DNA from: Nocardioides panacisoli
Lineage (GTDB): Bacteria > Actinomycetota > Actinomycetes > Propionibacteriales > Nocardioidaceae
Direction: 5' to 3'
DNA: 64,000 bases
NCBI RefSeq assembly: GCF_019448235.1
Contig: NZ_CP080409.1
Location: 3,224,001 to 3,288,000, forward strand
Below, one piece after another: positions 7,449 through 15,741 of this stretch. The notes below the pieces were generated by a model. It had not been told where the DNA came from. It did not search any database and saw only the letters and a list, made by a program, of their open reading frames with translations. Every line of letters begins with the position of its first letter. Position 1 is the first letter of the stretch. A program made the position numbers and the translations under genes.

Positions 7449-8642
7449 ATGAGCGAGTGCAGCGCGGAGGCCGGCGCGACGAGCGTCGTGTTCGACCCGA
7501 CGCTGACCGAGTACGACTTCGGGGGCGAGCACCCCATGGCGCCCGTGCGCGTCGACCTGACGATGCGGCTCGCCGAGGACCTCGGGGTGCTCGAGGGGCT
7601 CACGATCGTGCCCGCGCCGGTCGCCAGCGAGGACCGGATCGCCACCGTGCACGACCCGGCGCTGATCGAGGCGGTGCAGCGCATGGGCGCCCGCCCCGGG
7701 CCCGGTGAGGAGGCGCGGGGTCTCGGCACCGACGACAACCCGGTCTTCCGTGGCATGCACGACGCGGCCGCCCACGTGGTCGGGGCGACGCAGGAAGCGT
7801 TCCGCCAGGTGTGGTCGGGCGAGAGCCGCCACAGTGCCAACATCACCGGCGGCCTCCACCACGCCATGCCCGACCGCGCGAGTGGGTTCTGCATCTACAA
7901 CGACATCGCCGTGGGCATCCAGTGGCTGCTGGACCAGGGCGCCACCCGTGTCGCGTACGTCGACGTCGACGCCCACCACGGCGACGGCGTCGAGCGCATC
8001 TTCTACGACGACCCGCGGGTGCTGACCATCTCGCTGCACGAGACCGGCCAGTTCCTCTTCCCCGGCACCGGATTCGCCGACGAGACCGGGGGGCCGGGTG
8101 CGGAGGGCAGTGCGGTCAACGTCGCGCTGCCGCCCGGCACGGGTGACTCCGGGTGGTTGCGGGCCTTCCACGCGGTCGTGCCCGAGCTGCTGGAGGCCTT
8201 CGCGCCGGAGGTGCTGGTCACCCAGCACGGCTGCGACTCCCACTCCGAGGACCCGCTGACGCACCTGATGCTCAGCGTCGACGGCCAGCGGGCGGCGTAC
8301 GACGCCCTGCACCGGCTCGCGCACGAGGTGGCCGGTGGCCGGTGGGTGGCGACCGGTGGGGGCGGCTACTCGATCTACAACGTGGTCCCGCGCGCATGGA
8401 CCCACCTGCTCGCCACGGTGGCGGGGCGGCCGATCGCGCCGGAGACGCCGGTGCCGGCCGCCTGGCGGGAGCACCTCACCGCCACCACGCGCCGCCGTGC
8501 GCCGACGTCGATGAGCGACGGGCGGATCCCGTCGTTCCGTGCCTGGGAGGAGGGCTACGACCCCGGCATCTGGCTGGACCGCGCGATCCACCAGACGCGC
8601 CTGGCGGCGTTCCCCCTGCACGGCATCGACCCCGTGCTCTGA
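7449..8642 (+). CDS. acuC: AcuC-type protein deacetylase (class I/II histone deacetylase fold)
   Basis: A 397-aa zinc-dependent deacetylase. Visible active-site segments are GGLHHAMPDRASGFCIYND near residue 135, YVDVDAHHGDGVERIFYD near 172, QHGCDSHSEDPLTHL near 258 and GGGGYSIYNV near 302. The family removes acetyl groups from lysines, classically from acetyl-CoA synthetase. No acetyl-CoA synthetase or acetyltransferase gene of that system is nearby, so the target is open. It is probably transcribed alone from its own promoter and followed by a hairpin at 8689-8705. Confidence 0.88.
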   Translation: MSECSAEAGATSVVFDPTLTEYDFGGEHPMAPVRVDLTMRLAEDLGVLEGLTIVPAPVASEDRIATVHDPALIEAVQRMGARPGPGEEARGLGTDDNPVFRGMHDAAAHVVGATQEAFRQVWSGESRHSANITGGLHHAMPDRASGFCIYNDIAVGIQWLLDQGATRVAYVDVDAHHGDGVERIFYDDPRVLTISLHETGQFLFPGTGFADETGGPGAEGSAVNVALPPGTGDSGWLRAFHAVVPELLEAFAPEVLVTQHGCDSHSEDPLTHLMLSVDGQRAAYDALHRLAHEVAGGRWVATGGGGYSIYNVVPRAWTHLLATVAGRPIAPETPVPAAWREHLTATTRRRAPTSMSDGRIPSFRAWEEGYDPGIWLDRAIHQTRLAAFPLHGIDPVL

Positions 8643-8688
8643 TGACCGCAACGGGCCCGATCGGACCCTGTTGGCGGCTCCGCGTCAA

Positions 8689-8705
8689 GGCGACACGCCG
8701 TCGCC
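8689..8705 (+). terminator. Short hairpin after the acuC-like gene
   Basis: GGCGAC and GTCGCC pair across a 5-nt loop, followed by TCAAAAGTTT. A second near-palindrome, GGGCCCGATCGGACCC, lies 20 nt before it (8653-8668). Confidence 0.45.
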
Positions 8706-8752
8706 TCAAAAGTTTCACGCGTCCCCCTCTTCCCAACAGTCACACTGGGCTC

Positions 8753-8758
8753 TAGGGT
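8753..8758 (+). promoter_or_regulatory. -10 element of the BldC-like gene
   Basis: TAGGGT lies about 70 nt upstream of the preferred start. This transcript would therefore have a real leader, unlike many neighbours. Confidence 0.45.
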
Positions 8759-8827
8759 GCTGTGCATATCGCTCGTGGCTCGCCACCGGGGAAGGTGGCG
8801 ACGAGCGCGAAGAAAGCGTGGTGCGCC

Positions 8828-9040
8828 GTGGCTACCTCCCGGACGGGGTCCGAGAACGTGCCGGACCCGAAGTTCCTGACCATCGCCGAGGTGGCGACGA
8901 TGATGCGCGTGTCGAAGATGACCGTGTATCGCCTCGTCCACAACGGCGAACTGCCGGCGATCCGAGTCGGCCGCTCCTTCCGGGTGACCGAGGAGGACGT
9001 CAACGCCTACCTGGAGAAGAGCTTCTACAGCGCCGGCTGA
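8828..9040 (+). CDS. BldC-like MerR/excisionase-fold DNA-binding protein
   Basis: A 70-aa protein that is almost entirely one DNA-binding domain: FLTIAEVATMMRVSKMT, then VYRLVHNGELPAIRVGRSFRV. This pattern is typical of Streptomyces BldC, which binds direct repeats cooperatively, and of mycobacterial Rv0500A. The gene sits between proC and a GalE-like gene in mycobacteria too, as I recall. I chose the GTG at 8828 because the family starts a few residues before the domain; an upstream in-frame ATG at 8762 would add 22 unrelated residues. Targets are unknown here. Confidence 0.88.
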   Translation: MATSRTGSENVPDPKFLTIAEVATMMRVSKMTVYRLVHNGELPAIRVGRSFRVTEEDVNAYLEKSFYSAG

Positions 9041-9085
9041 GGGATCCCGGTGATCGGCGAGTCCGTCGCCGGTCGCCGGGGACCC
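9041..9085 (+). terminator. Imperfect long hairpin after the BldC-like gene
   Basis: GGGATCCCGG starts right after the stop and pairs with CCGGGGACCC, with an inner GATCGGCGA/TCGCCGGTC stem. A few mismatches are present. It is a likely intrinsic terminator without a T-tract. Confidence 0.5.
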
Positions 9086-9139
9086 TGAACTCCTCCTGAT
9101 ATTCGCCGCCCTGGGATTCTGCCCGTCGCGCGCCCCGGC

Positions 9140-9145
9140 TAGGCT
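9140..9145 (+). promoter_or_regulatory. -10 element of the epimerase/acyltransferase operon
   Basis: TAGGCT lies 32 nt upstream of the ATG. A GGGAG ribosome-binding site (9167-9171) lies 6 nt before the start, so this mRNA has a leader. Confidence 0.5.
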
Positions 9146-9177
9146 GGGCCGCGTCGACTACGGCGTGGGAGTGGTGC

Positions 9178-10233
9178 ATGGCTACGGATTCGGGACGGGT
9201 CGTCCTCGTCACCGGCGTCTCCCGCCCCCTGGCACGCAACTTCGCCAGCCTGCTCGCCGCGGACCCGGGCGTGGACCGCGTGGTCGGGGTCGACGTGATC
9301 CCGCCGCGGGGCGACATCGGCGACGTCGCCTTCATCCGCGCCGACATCCGCAGCCCGATCATCGCCAAGGTGATCGCCCGCGAGGGTGTCGACACCGTGG
9401 TCCACATGAGTGTCATCGCGACGCCCGGCAGCGCCGGCGCGCGCGGCACCATGAAGGAACTCAACGTCATCGGCACGATGCAGCTGCTGGCCGCCTGCCA
9501 GCAGTCCGAGCACGTCCGCCGGTTCGTGCTGAAGTCCACCACCACCGTGTACGGCGCGAGCCCGCGCGACCCGGCGATGTTCACCGAGGACATGGAGCCC
9601 AAGCGGCCGGCCTCCAGCGGCTACGCCAAGGACGTCGCCGAGGTCGAGGCCTACGTCCGCAGCTTCGGGCGGCGTCGTGACGACGTCGACGTGACGACGC
9701 TGCGGTGCGCCAACGTGATCGGGCCGCGCGTGCAGAGCCCGGTGACGTCGTACTTCCGCCTCGGGGTGGTGCCGACGGTCCTCGGCTACGACCCACGGCT
9801 GCAGTTCCTCCACGAGAGCGACCTGCACCGGGCGCTCACCCATGCCGTGCACTCCTCGGTGCCCGGCACGTTCAACGTCGCCGGCGAGGGCATCATCACC
9901 CTCTCCCAGGCGCTGCGTCGCCTGCAGCGGGCGCGGGTCGCGGTGCCGAGCTTCGCGCTGCCCCAGCTCGGGTCGGCGCTGAAGTCGGCCCAGTTGGCCG
10001 AGCTGCCCCACGAGCTGCGGTCCTTCCTGACCTTCGGCCGGGGCGTGGACACCACCCGCATGCGCACCGAGCTCGGGTTCGAGCCCACCTACTCCACGCC
10101 CGAGGCGTTCGCGGAGTTCGCCAGCTCGCTGCAGCCCACCGGCGGGCGTACGGCGCGCCTCGTCGACGCACTCGCGGAGCGGATCGACGCCGAGGAGCTC
10201 ACTGCCGTCGGCCCGGGGGGCTCCCGTGGGTGA
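9178..10233 (+). CDS. NAD-dependent epimerase/dehydratase (extended SDR)
   Basis: A 351-aa extended short-chain dehydrogenase. The N-terminal nucleotide-binding segment is VVLVTGVSRPLARNFASLL, and the active-site region has KSTTTVYGASPRD with the SDR lysine in SSGYAKDVAEVE near residue 145. The substrate is unknown. The protein corresponds to GalE2-like genes that precede the same acyltransferase in mycobacteria. The gene has a good Shine-Dalgarno sequence and overlaps the next gene by 8 nt, so the pair is one operon, perhaps acting on lipid or surface sugars. Confidence 0.85.
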   Translation: MATDSGRVVLVTGVSRPLARNFASLLAADPGVDRVVGVDVIPPRGDIGDVAFIRADIRSPIIAKVIAREGVDTVVHMSVIATPGSAGARGTMKELNVIGTMQLLAACQQSEHVRRFVLKSTTTVYGASPRDPAMFTEDMEPKRPASSGYAKDVAEVEAYVRSFGRRRDDVDVTTLRCANVIGPRVQSPVTSYFRLGVVPTVLGYDPRLQFLHESDLHRALTHAVHSSVPGTFNVAGEGIITLSQALRRLQRARVAVPSFALPQLGSALKSAQLAELPHELRSFLTFGRGVDTTRMRTELGFEPTYSTPEAFAEFASSLQPTGGRTARLVDALAERIDAEELTAVGPGGSRG

Positions 10234-11383
10234 CGCCGAGATCATCCCGCTGGGCACCCGCGGTCGACCCGGCCGGGGCAGCGGCAAGGACCGCCCCTCC
10301 TCGGCCGCCCGAAGCCTTGCCGGCGACGCCGGTCGCGGCAGTGCCGCGAAGCGTCCGCAACACCGTCCGGAGCCCGCCGAGGCACCCGACGGAGTCGCGC
10401 CGACGGAGGCGGGGTCCGCCACCGCATCGGCGGGCGGACGTGGCGACCGGGCGCCGGTGCAGGCCGTGGAGCGCGACGCCCACGGCATCCCCGTCGGCGA
10501 CTGGCTCCAGGCGATCCAGGTGGGGGCCCGCGAGATCTGGGGAGAGCACTGGGAGCCGGAGCTGGCGGGCTTCCTCGCCTTCCTGCGGCGGCGGCTGACC
10601 GGTGAGTACGCCATCGACGAGTACGGCTTCGACGCCGAGCTGACCGAGCGGTTCCTGATGGCCGTGCTGCGGCCGATCGCGGAGAAGTGGTTCCGCGTCG
10701 AGGTCCGCGGGGCCGAGAACATCCCGACCGACGGCGGCGCGCTCATCGTGTCCAACCACTCCGGCACGATCCCCGTCGACGGACTGATGACGATGTTCTC
10801 CGTCCACGACCAGACCGGACGCCACCTGCGCGCGCTCGGTGCGGACCTCGTCTTCCAGATGCCCTTCGTCAGCTCCCTGGCCCGCAAGGGCGGGGCCACG
10901 CTGGCCTGCAGCGCCGACGCCGAGCGGATGCTCGCCGGCGGCGAACTGGTCGGTGTCTGGCCCGAGGGCTTCAAGGGCATCGGCAAGCCGTTCTCGCAGC
11001 GCTACAAGCTCCAGCGCTTCGGCCGCGGCGGGTTCGTCTCGGCCGCGCTGCGCACCGGTGTCCCCATCGTCCCGGTCTCGGTCGTCGGCGCGGAGGAGAT
11101 CTATCCGCTGGTCGGCAACCTGCCGGCGCTGGCGCGACTGCTGGGCATCCCCTACATCCCCATCACGCCGACCTTCCCGCTGCTGGGGCCGCTCGGCCTG
11201 GTGCCGCTGCCCTCGAAGTGGCTGCTGGAGTTCGGCGAGCCGATCCGCACCGACGACTACCAGCACGGTGCCGACGACGACCCCATGCTGGTGTTCAGCG
11301 TGACCGACCAGGTGCGCGAGACGATCCAGCAGACGCTGTACGCACTGCTGCGCGAGCGGGGCTCGGTGTTCGGTCGGGGCTGA
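10226..11383 (+). CDS. Lysophospholipid acyltransferase family protein (PlsC-like)
   Basis: A 385-aa protein. About the first 75 residues are low-complexity, rich in Gly, Pro, Ala and Arg. The acyltransferase domain follows: SNHSGTIPVDGLM near residue 172 stands where PlsC has NHX4D, and PEGFKGIGK near 246 is the substrate-binding block. The His to Asp spacing is longer than in classical PlsC, a feature of this subfamily. It would acylate a lipid at the inner membrane face, but the acceptor is unknown. It is coupled to the epimerase gene and ends in a convergent gap with the DUF5667 gene. Confidence 0.85.
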   Translation: MGDAEIIPLGTRGRPGRGSGKDRPSSAARSLAGDAGRGSAAKRPQHRPEPAEAPDGVAPTEAGSATASAGGRGDRAPVQAVERDAHGIPVGDWLQAIQVGAREIWGEHWEPELAGFLAFLRRRLTGEYAIDEYGFDAELTERFLMAVLRPIAEKWFRVEVRGAENIPTDGGALIVSNHSGTIPVDGLMTMFSVHDQTGRHLRALGADLVFQMPFVSSLARKGGATLACSADAERMLAGGELVGVWPEGFKGIGKPFSQRYKLQRFGRGGFVSAALRTGVPIVPVSVVGAEEIYPLVGNLPALARLLGIPYIPITPTFPLLGPLGLVPLPSKWLLEFGEPIRTDDYQHGADDDPMLVFSVTDQVRETIQQTLYALLRERGSVFGRG

Positions 11384-11430
11384 GCCCCCTCGGTCGGCCG
11401 CTGCCGGACCGCGCTGCCCGGCGCGTCGGC

Positions 11431-12645
11431 TCAGTTGCCGCCGGTCAGCCCGAGCCCGTCGGTCAGGTCACGGACCAGTCCGTTGTTGAGCAGCGTCCAG
11501 TCCTCGCCCTCGGCGGGCTGGCTCAGCTTCTCCAGGTCGTTGCTGACCTCGTCGAGCAGCGTCGTCACCGGACCCTTGGACTTCTTCAGCGTCTCCGGGA
11601 CGATCGTGCTCAGGTCGCTCGACCCGCCCGAGGTCGCACCCGACTGGCCCTGGCCGGTCGGCGTCGAGCCGCCACCCGAGGGCGCGGACGGCGTGCTCGG
11701 GGCTGCGCCGGTGCTGGGGGCCGCCGTCGGTGCGGCGGTCGGGCCGCCCGGGAGCGTCGGGTCCACGCTCGGGGCCTCCCCGGCGATGTCCTCGGCGGTG
11801 CGGGCCAGGCTCTGCAGTTCGGTGGGGTCGCCGCTGAGCAGGGTCTGCAGGTTGGCGACCAGCATCGGGTCCGGCAGGTCGGCCGGGCCGGCGCACGTGG
11901 CGCAGGCCTGCACCGCAGCCGCCTCGATGTTGCGCAGCGCGTTGACGGCGCCGACGAGTGCGGGTCGGGCGTCGGCCGGCACGTCCTCGCTCAGGCCGGT
12001 GAGCTCGGCGAGCGCGGTGGCGGCGAAGGAGCGCACCTCGCGTACGCCCTGGTCGTCACCGCTCGCGCGGTAGTCCTCCAAGGACAGCGTCGCGGCCTCG
12101 GTGGCCTGGTTGTTGAGTCCGTCGAGCGCCTCGGCGACCTCGACGCCGTCGCTGCCGTCGGCGCTGAGCTCGCGGACCTCGACGAGGCGTCGCTGGGCGT
12201 GCTCGAGCAGGGTGTGGGACTTCTCCGCGCCGTCGGCCTGGAAGGTCGACTCGGCGTTCTCGATGGCCCGCTTGACGGGGTAGAGGGTCTCGCCGGGCAG
12301 GGCGCCCTGGGAGGCGACGGCCATGGACGTCGTCGCGCTCGCGACGGCGAGGCCGCCGAGCACGGTGGCGATCCGGCGTTCGCGCCGCACGGTGGGCTGG
12401 TGGAGGCTGAGGTGCTCGACGGTGGCCCGGTCCGGGTCGACGGCGGGCATCGTGGCCGCCTCGGCCATGAGGTGCTCACGCAGGGAGGCGACGAAGTCCG
12501 GTCGCGCCTCGACCGGCGGGAGCTCCCGCATGGCGCCGACGAGCTCGGCGAGCTCGGCCTCGACGCCGTCGACATCGGTGATCTCGCCCGAGAGCACGGC
12601 ATCGAACCTGTCGGCTCGTCGCTTCGTTGCGAAGCCGCCCTTCAT
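11431..12645 (-). CDS. Membrane DUF5667 protein, probable anti-sigma factor (RsbN-like)
   Basis: A 404-aa protein with a cytoplasmic N terminus of about 90 residues, one membrane segment (ATVLGGLAVASATTSMAVAS) and an extracellular part. Right after the membrane segment comes GALPGETLYPVKRAIENAE, the mark of DUF5667. The far C terminus (from about residue 285) is a Ser/Thr/Pro/Gly-rich linker and a short helical end. In Streptomyces the anti-sigma RsbN is encoded next to bldN; the sigma gene lies upstream here on the same strand. Anti-sigma function is inferred from neighbourhood and topology. A sigma-BldN-like promoter lies upstream. Confidence 0.75.
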   Translation of the reverse strand: MKGGFATKRRADRFDAVLSGEITDVDGVEAELAELVGAMRELPPVEARPDFVASLREHLMAEAATMPAVDPDRATVEHLSLHQPTVRRERRIATVLGGLAVASATTSMAVASQGALPGETLYPVKRAIENAESTFQADGAEKSHTLLEHAQRRLVEVRELSADGSDGVEVAEALDGLNNQATEAATLSLEDYRASGDDQGVREVRSFAATALAELTGLSEDVPADARPALVGAVNALRNIEAAAVQACATCAGPADLPDPMLVANLQTLLSGDPTELQSLARTAEDIAGEAPSVDPTLPGGPTAAPTAAPSTGAAPSTPSAPSGGGSTPTGQGQSGATSGGSSDLSTIVPETLKKSKGPVTTLLDEVSNDLEKLSQPAEGEDWTLLNNGLVRDLTDGLGLTGGN

Positions 12646-12721
12646 GCTGGCCGCCCTTCCTTGGTCCCTGCGTGTCGCTGGTCACCACGCACCCCATGTG
12701 CCGCTGTGCGGTGGTATGGGG

Positions 12722-12750
12722 ACAACGAGGCCGACGCGCGGAAAGTTACG
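12722..12750 (-). promoter_or_regulatory. Sigma-BldN-like promoter of the DUF5667 gene
   Basis: Reading the minus strand, CGTAAC (12750-12745) is followed after 17 nt by CGTTGT (12727-12722), about 77 nt before the DUF5667 start. As I remember it, the Streptomyces sigma-BldN consensus is CGTAAC-N16-CGTTGA. The fit suggests the sigma factor drives its own inhibitor. Confidence 0.55.
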
Positions 12751-12775
12751 TCGGCCGACGTGGGCTCGATCACCG

Positions 12776-13573
12776 TCATCGCAGGCCCTCCGGCATCAGC
12801 TTCGCGAGGTTGCGGACGCCGCGCAGCTGCAGCTGCTTGACCGCACCCTCGCTGCGCTCCAGGGCGGCGGCGGTCTCGGCGATGCTCCATCCCTGCAGGA
12901 ACCTCATGATGAGGCAGTCGCGCTGCTCGGTGGGCAGCTCCTTGAGCTTCTCGATGAGCACCTCGTGGGTGAGGTGTGCGAGTACGCCGTCCTCGGGGCT
13001 CTCGGTGGTGTCGTCGTGCTGCCCCATGTCGTCGGTGGACAGCTCCAGCCGGGTGCGGCCGGCCTTGAAGTGGTCGGTGGCGAGGTTGCGGGCGATCGTC
13101 ATCAGCCACGCGCCGAAGTCCTTGCCCTGCCAGCGGAAGTTGGGCATGTTGCGCAGGGCCCGGATGAAGGCCTCCGAGCAGAGGTCCTCCGCGACGGCGA
13201 CCGAGCGCGTCCGGTAGTACAGGAAGCGGTAGACCGAGGGCTGGTAGTGGTCGTAGAGCATTCCGAAGGCCTCGGCGTCGCCGCCGCGTGCCAGCTCCAC
13301 CAGGCCGATGAGGCGCTCACGCTCGTCGGCGGAGTCCTCCGAGGAGGTGGCCAGCCCGGAGTCGCCGTGCGGGCCGGTGGCCACGCCGCGCTCGGCATCG
13401 GCGGCGGCGGAGACGAGCAACCAGGACGCGGTGCGCTCCGGTCGGCGGCCGGTGGACCCGGACGACCCCGACGGGGCGGTCACGGGGGCGGGTGTCCCGG
13501 GCACGGCCATGGCGGCGACGACGGCAGCGCGGAGCGCGTCGAGGCCGCGCTGGAGCGCCGGAGACGATGCCAT
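12776..13573 (-). CDS. ECF sigma factor, BldN-like
   Basis: A 265-aa sigma factor. After an N-terminal extension of about 85 residues come region 2 (FGMLYDHYQPSVYRFLYYRT, then DLCSEAFIRALRNMPNF and WQGKDFGAWLMTIARNL) and region 4 (LPTEQRDCLIMRFLQGWSI, ETAAALERSEGAVKQLQ). The wording closely resembles Streptomyces BldN, which also has a long N-terminal extension that is removed by proteolysis. I start at the ATG at 13573, which has GGGAGG just upstream, instead of a GTG six codons earlier. The DUF5667 gene downstream is its likely anti-sigma factor. Confidence 0.85.
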   Translation of the reverse strand: MASSPALQRGLDALRAAVVAAMAVPGTPAPVTAPSGSSGSTGRRPERTASWLLVSAAADAERGVATGPHGDSGLATSSEDSADERERLIGLVELARGGDAEAFGMLYDHYQPSVYRFLYYRTRSVAVAEDLCSEAFIRALRNMPNFRWQGKDFGAWLMTIARNLATDHFKAGRTRLELSTDDMGQHDDTTESPEDGVLAHLTHEVLIEKLKELPTEQRDCLIMRFLQGWSIAETAAALERSEGAVKQLQLRGVRNLAKLMPEGLR

Positions 13574-13593
13574 GTTCCCTCCCTGTACCACCG

Positions 13594-13599
13594 ATCCTA
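13594..13599 (-). promoter_or_regulatory. -10 element of the BldN-like sigma gene
   Basis: TAGGAT on the minus strand, about 20 nt before the ATG and upstream of the AGGGAGG ribosome-binding site. It looks like a housekeeping promoter. Confidence 0.45.
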
Positions 13600-13660
13600 G
13601 GGGGCCCGGCGCTCGGGGGGAACGGATTCCAGCTATTGGCCCTCGGCTGGGTCGCGGGCC

Positions 13661-14542
13661 TCAGGGGCTGCGACGCAGCGCGTGCCGCACCAGGCTCCCG
13701 GCCACGGCGGCGCCCCCGGCGGCCCCGCCCAGGAGCAGGCCGGTGCGGGCGGCCTTGCGTCCGGTCCGGTAGTCACGGATCTCCCACCCGTGCTCGCGGG
13801 CGTGGGCGCGTAGCTTCGGATCGGGGTTCACCGCGACCGGCTTGCCGACCAGCGTGAGCATCGGCAGGTCGTTGGAGGAGTCGGAGTACGCCGCGCAGCG
13901 GTCGAGGTCCAGGCCCTCCCGCTCGGCGAGGGCGGTGACGGCGGCGGCCTTGGCCGGCCCGTGCAGCATCTCGCCGACCAGCCGGCCGGTGTAGACGCCG
14001 TCGACGCTCTCGGCGACGGTGCCCATGGCGCCGGTGAGGCCGATGCGGCGCGCGATCACGCGGGCGATCTCGACGGGGGCGGCGGTCATCAGCCAGACCC
14101 GTTGGCCCTGGTCGAGGTGGATCTGGGCGAGCGCGCGCGTGCCGGGCCAGATCCGGTGGGCCATCAGCTCGTCGAAGATCTCCTCGCCGACCTCCTCGAC
14201 CTCCTCGACGCGGTGGCCGGCGATGAAGGCGAGCGCGGAGTTGCGGGCCTCGGCGATGTGCTCGGGGTCCTCCACGCCGACGTAGCGGAAGTAGGCCTGC
14301 TTCCAGGCGGCGCCGGCGAGGTCGCGCTTGGTGAAGAACTGCCGGCGGTAGAGGCCGCGGGCGAGCTGGAAGATCGCCGCGCCCTCGAGCATGGTGTTGT
14401 CGCAGTCGAAGAAGGCCGCGGCGGTCGGGTCGGCCGGGGTGTCGAGCGCAGCCTCGACCTCGGCGGCCGCGGCCGCCGCCTCGCCGGCCAGCAGCGAGCG
14501 CTTCTTCAGGTTCAGCCGACGGTGGGCCGGTGTGCCGGGCAT
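13661..14542 (-). CDS. HAD-IB family phosphatase, SerB1-like
   Basis: A 293-aa phosphatase of the haloacid dehalogenase superfamily. The nucleophile motif is [12 protein letters not shown] near residue 47, motif II is MTAAPVEI, a lysine follows in GPAKAAAV, and motif III is [12 protein letters not shown] near 225. The C terminus has a Gly/Ala-rich hydrophobic stretch ([18 protein letters not shown]) that could be a membrane anchor. The mycobacterial counterpart is annotated SerB1, but the phosphoserine substrate is not proven by sequence. It is transcribed divergently from the glutaredoxin gene. Confidence 0.85.
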   Translation of the reverse strand: MPGTPAHRRLNLKKRSLLAGEAAAAAAEVEAALDTPADPTAAAFFDCDNTMLEGAAIFQLARGLYRRQFFTKRDLAGAAWKQAYFRYVGVEDPEHIAEARNSALAFIAGHRVEEVEEVGEEIFDELMAHRIWPGTRALAQIHLDQGQRVWLMTAAPVEIARVIARRIGLTGAMGTVAESVDGVYTGRLVGEMLHGPAKAAAVTALAEREGLDLDRCAAYSDSSNDLPMLTLVGKPVAVNPDPKLRAHAREHGWEIRDYRTGRKAARTGLLLGGAAGGAAVAGSLVRHALRRSP

Positions 14543-14548
14543 GTCCTC

Positions 14549-14554
14549 AGCCTA
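14549..14554 (-). promoter_or_regulatory. -10 element of the HAD phosphatase gene, leaderless type
   Basis: TAGGCT on the minus strand ends 6 nt before the ATG at 14542. Confidence 0.5.
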
Positions 14555-14566
14555 GTGATCGGTGTG

Positions 14567-14572
14567 GACAAT
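14567..14572 (+). promoter_or_regulatory. -10 element of the glutaredoxin gene, leaderless type
   Basis: GACAAT ends 6 nt before the ATG at 14579. The same hexamer and spacing precede hemL. Confidence 0.4.
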
Positions 14573-14578
14573 GGGTGC

Positions 14579-14821
14579 ATGTCCGGCGCGCGCATCACGC
14601 TCTACACCCGCCCCGGGTGCCACCTGTGCGACGACGCCCGCCGGGTGATCGAGGACGTCTGCGCCGAGGTCGGCGCGGCGTACGACGAGGTCTCCATCGC
14701 CGACGACCCCGACCTCGAGCGCCGCTTCGGACACGAGATCCCCGTCACGTTCGTCGACGGCCGCCAGCACGACTTCTTCCGGGTCGACCCCGCTCGGCTG
14801 CGGGCCGCCCTGACGGGTTGA
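14579..14821 (+). CDS. Glutaredoxin family protein
   Basis: An 80-aa thioredoxin-fold protein with the redox motif CHLC in ITLYTRPGCHLCDDARR and a cis-proline IPVTF segment near residue 58. It would reduce disulfides in the cytosol or serve as a redox partner. Mycobacteria have a similar small gene just before hemA. The start is the ATG at 14579, since upstream codons in the frame belong to the shadow of the HAD gene. Its stop codon lies inside the first unit of the 22-bp repeat array. Confidence 0.85.
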   Translation: MSGARITLYTRPGCHLCDDARRVIEDVCAEVGAAYDEVSIADDPDLERRFGHEIPVTFVDGRQHDFFRVDPARLRAALTG

Positions 14822-14903
14822 GTCGGCACTTCCTCCCGCCGAGTGCGCACTTCGTCCCCGTCGAGTGCGCAGGAGTTGTCGGTTGAGTCGACACTCCTCG
14901 AGG
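14817..14903 (+). repeat. Array of four ~22-bp GTCGAGTC-type units
   Basis: Direct units start at 14817, 14838, 14860 and 14882. They read GTTGAGTCGGCACTTCCTCC, GCCGAGTGCGCACTTCGTCC, GTCGAGTGCGCAGGAGTTG and GTTGAGTCGACACTCCTCG. Spacing is 21-22 bp. The glutaredoxin stop codon is part of unit 1. Related arrays lie at 19732-19867 and 35074-35168. Confidence 0.75.
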
Positions 14904-14950
14904 TGTGTTCGGCCCGCTGCCCCGGCCCTCGCGGGGGCCGTCACTGGATT

Positions 14951-14979
14951 TTGTTCTCGCGTTCACAAACTCCTACAGT
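14951..14979 (+). promoter_or_regulatory. rex-hemACD promoter with overlapping Rex operator
   Basis: TTGTTC (14951-14956), a 17-nt spacer and TACAGT (14974-14979) form a good promoter. The -35 and spacer contain TTGTTCTCGCGTTCACAA (14951-14968), 15 of 18 positions identical to the Streptomyces Rex operator TTGTGAACGCGTTCACAA as I remember it. Rex would thus repress its own operon when NADH is low. Confidence 0.75.
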
Positions 14980-15030
14980 GAATCTGCCGCGGCGCCGACT
15001 GTCCGGGTGCGGCGGCTGGAGAGAAGAACG

Positions 15031-15741
15031 GTGTCCCCACGGAGTTCCCACGAGACCGCCCGGGTGATCCCGGAGGCCACGGTCGCCCGGCTCCCGGTGT
15101 ACCTGCGTGCACTCACGGGCCTGGCCGAGCAGGGCATTGCCACCTGCTCCAGTGAGGAGCTCGCGACCGCCGCCGGCGTCAACAGCGCCAAGCTCCGCAA
15201 GGACCTCTCCTACCTCGGCAGCTACGGCACCCGCGGCGTCGGGTACGACGTGGAGTACCTCCGCTACCAGATCGCCCGCGAGATCGGGGTCACCCACGAG
15301 TGGCCCGTCGTCATCGTCGGCATCGGCAACCTGGGCCACGCGCTCGCCAACTACTCCGGCTTCCGCAGCCGCGGCTTCCGCGTCGTCGCGTTGCTCGACG
15401 CCGACCCCGCCCGGCACGCCGAGATCGTCGCCGGGGTCGCCGTGCGCCCCTTCGCCGACCTCGACGCGGTCGTGCACGAGCACTCGGTCGCCATCGGCGT
15501 CATCGCCACCCCGCCGACCGCCGCCCAGGACGTGGCCGACCGGCTCGTCGAGGTGGGCATCACCAGCATCCTGAACTTCGCGCCCGGCGTGATCTCGGTG
15601 CCCGAGGGAGTGGCCGTCCGCAAGGTCGACCTCTCCATCGAGCTGCAGATCCTCGCCTACCACGAGCAGCGCAAGGCGGCCGGCGACCCCGATGCGGTCG
15701 ACCCAGCCGTGACCTTCCCCGCCGCCGGAGGTGACAAGTGA
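15031..15741 (+). CDS. rex: Redox-sensing transcriptional repressor Rex
   Basis: A 236-aa NADH/NAD+ sensing repressor. An N-terminal winged helix (VARLPVYLRALTGLAEQG, then CSSEELATAAGVNSAKLRKD) is followed by a Rossmann domain with VVIVGIGNLGHALANY near residue 93. The domain-swapped C-terminal helix contains ELQILAYHEQRK. I start at the GTG at 15031, where homology begins and GGAGAG lies upstream, although the frame is open further. It overlaps hemA by 4 nt, giving the rex-hemA-hemC-hemD order known from Streptomyces. Confidence 0.93.
   Translation: MSPRSSHETARVIPEATVARLPVYLRALTGLAEQGIATCSSEELATAAGVNSAKLRKDLSYLGSYGTRGVGYDVEYLRYQIAREIGVTHEWPVVIVGIGNLGHALANYSGFRSRGFRVVALLDADPARHAEIVAGVAVRPFADLDAVVHEHSVAIGVIATPPTAAQDVADRLVEVGITSILNFAPGVISVPEGVAVRKVDLSIELQILAYHEQRKAAGDPDAVDPAVTFPAAGGDK

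Noticed and set aside
12646..12775. A small gene between the sigma factor and the DUF5667 gene
   Set aside because: No open frame with a plausible start and ribosome-binding site; the stretch holds the sigma-BldN-like promoter and leader.
14817..14903. Tandem ~22-bp units as a CRISPR array
   Set aside because: Units follow one another without unique spacers, they are degenerate, and no cas gene is present anywhere in the window.
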